Under the pieces are notes generated by a model. It searched no databases. It saw nothing but the letters and a program-made list of their open reading frames with translations, and was not told the origin of the DNA. From Pirellulales bacterium (GTDB lineage Bacteria > Planctomycetota > Planctomycetia > Pirellulales > Thermoguttaceae), in contig DAOWNK010000041.1 of NCBI GenBank assembly GCA_030642635.1, positions 1-16,084 on the forward strand: a stretch of 16,084 nucleotides of DNA, given 5' to 3'. The translations under genes and the position numbers were made by a program. This document shows positions 15,024-16,084 of this stretch, in pieces. Each line of letters begins with the position of its first letter. The stretch's first letter is position 1.

Positions 15024-15067
15024 TCGCCGGCACGGCGACTCGACAGCGAATGTTTTAAGCCGCCGTA
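15024..15067. repeat. Degenerate hairpin element between murG and cdsA
   Basis: The perfect small stem tcgccg-gca-cggcga (15024-15038) follows gtttagaaa, and ttttaagccgccgt (about 15053-15066) repeats the family edge in reverse. It looks like an eroded member of the TTTAG hairpin family. Confidence 0.4.
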
Positions 15068-15097
15068 CTACCGAAAAGCAATTTTATGGCACAACAT

Positions 15098-16084
15098 CTA
15101 TGCGGCCGTGTGCAGCATGGAACGCCGGTGTTCGAGCCCGGCTAACTCCAAGATCATCGCAGCCACGTCCTCGGCGGCCTCCGGTCGGGCCAGGCGACGC
15201 ATGGCGGCCGAAAACCGCTCCCGCTTGGAGCAATTATCCAAAAGGTCCGAGAGTACATCGGAGAGGTGGTCGTCGAGACGGCCGGAGACCTCCCGCTGGT
15301 CGATCATCACCGCGCCGCCGGCATTGGCAAATACCTCGGCGTTTTCACGCTGATGATCGTCCGTAGCGTATGGATACGGCAGCAGCACTGCCGGAACGCC
15401 GGCGGCGGACAATTCGGCCAGCGTCGTGCCGCCGGCTCGGGAAACCGCCATGTCGGTCGCGGCCAATACGTCGGGCAACTCTGGTATGAAATCGGCCACG
15501 GTCGCTTGCAGTCCGAGTTTGTCGTACAACTCCCGGGTAGACGCAAAACCCTGCTCGCCCGAGATGTGAACGACCTTCCAGCCGTTCAGTTGCGAGCGGA
15601 TTTTATACAGTGCCCGGGGTGCGTTCTCGTTTAGCGACCCGGCCCCACCGCTGCCGCCGAGTACGACGAGCCGATGTTCTGAAGTCTGGTGCCATGGCCA
15701 CGCTTGCGTGGCCATGTGAACCGGCGTCGAAACATGCCCACGACCAGTGTTGGCATGGCATCCAACTTGCGTGCGTCGAATTGGAGTGCCTGTAACTCGC
15801 ACAGGACATCGACAACGAAGGTTCGAGCGGGTTTTCGCCCACGATGCACAAACCAACGAAGCACGCCGTGCCAACCACCGGGTGGCTCGGCCTGGAACCG
15901 CGTTTTGCGGCAACGGCCGGCACGGCAACGCCATGTACTCGAACCCGGCGGCCGACACATGTCGCCGCTCAAACGGCTTGCCGCTGCCGACAAAGGTGAT
16001 CCGCGCACGCGACGCCTCGCCGATCAACCGCCCGGCCACGGCCAGCCCCGGAAACAGGTGCCCACCGGTCCCGCCGCCGGTGAA
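15098..16084 (-). CDS. murG: MurG-like UDP-GlcNAc transferase (5' end beyond window; internal deletion)
   Basis: The frame is open at the right edge and gives 328 residues. MurG adds GlcNAc to lipid I on the inner face of the membrane, forming lipid II. Visible: GGGTGGHLFPGLAVA (3-17), ARITFVGSGKPFERRHV (27-43), QNAVPGRATRWLARR (60-74), VLGGSGGAGSLNE (141-153), SRAGGTTLAELSAAGVPAV and the PYPYATDDHQRENAEVF donor-site region. Between ALPCRPLP (52-59) and QNAVPG (60-65) about 60 residues expected from the family are missing, including the GGY(V/A)S loop. Residues about 104-136 are a translated palindromic insert. Both changes preserve the frame. It may be a non-functional copy, a strain-specific deletion or an assembly error. 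A functional murG elsewhere would be expected if the cell makes peptidoglycan. Confidence 0.85.
   Translation of the reverse strand, partial: FTGGGTGGHLFPGLAVAGRLIGEASRARITFVGSGKPFERRHVSAAGFEYMALPCRPLPQNAVPGRATRWLARRASLVCASWAKTRSNLRCRCPVRVTGTPIRRTQVGCHANTGRGHVSTPVHMATQAWPWHQTSEHRLVVLGGSGGAGSLNENAPRALYKIRSQLNGWKVVHISGEQGFASTRELYDKLGLQATVADFIPELPDVLAATDMAVSRAGGTTLAELSAAGVPAVLLPYPYATDDHQRENAEVFANAGGAVMIDQREVSGRLDDHLSDVLSDLLDNCSKRERFSAAMRRLARPEAAEDVAAMILELAGLEHRRSMLHTAA
15677..15775. repeat. Palindromic element inserted in frame in murG
   Basis: A perfect 11-base stem, catggccacgc 15693-15703 and gcgtggccatg 15706-15716, is followed by an imperfect palindrome (catgccc ... ggcatg, about 15733-15757). 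An outer pair, tgccatg 15690-15696 and catggca 15754-15760, frames both. It is translated as GCHANTGRGHVSTPVHMATQ and then AWPWH, which I recall from planctomycete proteins but have not checked. Confidence 0.78.

Overview
The window is a GC-rich, very compact stretch of bacterial chromosome in which every gene is read from the minus strand. The gene set points to a planctomycete, probably Pirellulales-like: a fused-style ResB/ResC cytochrome c system, a double zinc-ribbon protein next to phoH, a CdsA with a PGFGGVLDIVDS signature, lipoproteins of outer-membrane assembly beside folP, almost no Shine-Dalgarno sites, and intergenic hairpins of the TTTAGCCGCCG type. This assignment rests on pattern recognition, not on a database search.

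In transcription order (right to left) the layout is: the 3' part of murG (open at the right edge, with an apparent internal deletion); cdsA; a small double zinc-ribbon protein behind a good sigma70-like promoter; phoH; a PgpH-like 7TM-HD protein; ybeY; a CorC/HlyC-type CBS protein; a short insert-like segment with an ORF remnant and a DUF5678-like small protein; recO; a BamD-like TPR lipoprotein; an LptE-like lipoprotein; folP; resB; and a long resC/ccsA-type gene that runs off the left edge. Three functional themes alternate: envelope building (murG, cdsA, BamD-like, lptE), RNA/ribosome and DNA maintenance (phoH, ybeY, recO) and cytochrome c maturation (resB, resC). No gap above 300 bases lacks a gene.

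The unusual part lies in and between the genes. At three junctions (phoH/pgpH, ybeY/hlyC, lptE/folP) arrays with a 7-base period stand as inverted pairs. The stop codon of the upstream gene lies inside one arm, and the start codon of the next gene lies 5 to 10 bases beyond the other. Folded as RNA, such a pair would zip up the intercistronic spacer and bring stop and start together. A fourth inverted pair follows cdsA. A second family, GC hairpins edged by TTTAG/CTAAA whose stem sequence varies while pairing is kept, fills most other spacers. Palindromic elements are also inserted in frame inside resC, resB and murG, so they would be translated. The murG copy appears to lack about 60 residues, including the segment that normally carries the GGY(V/A)S loop.
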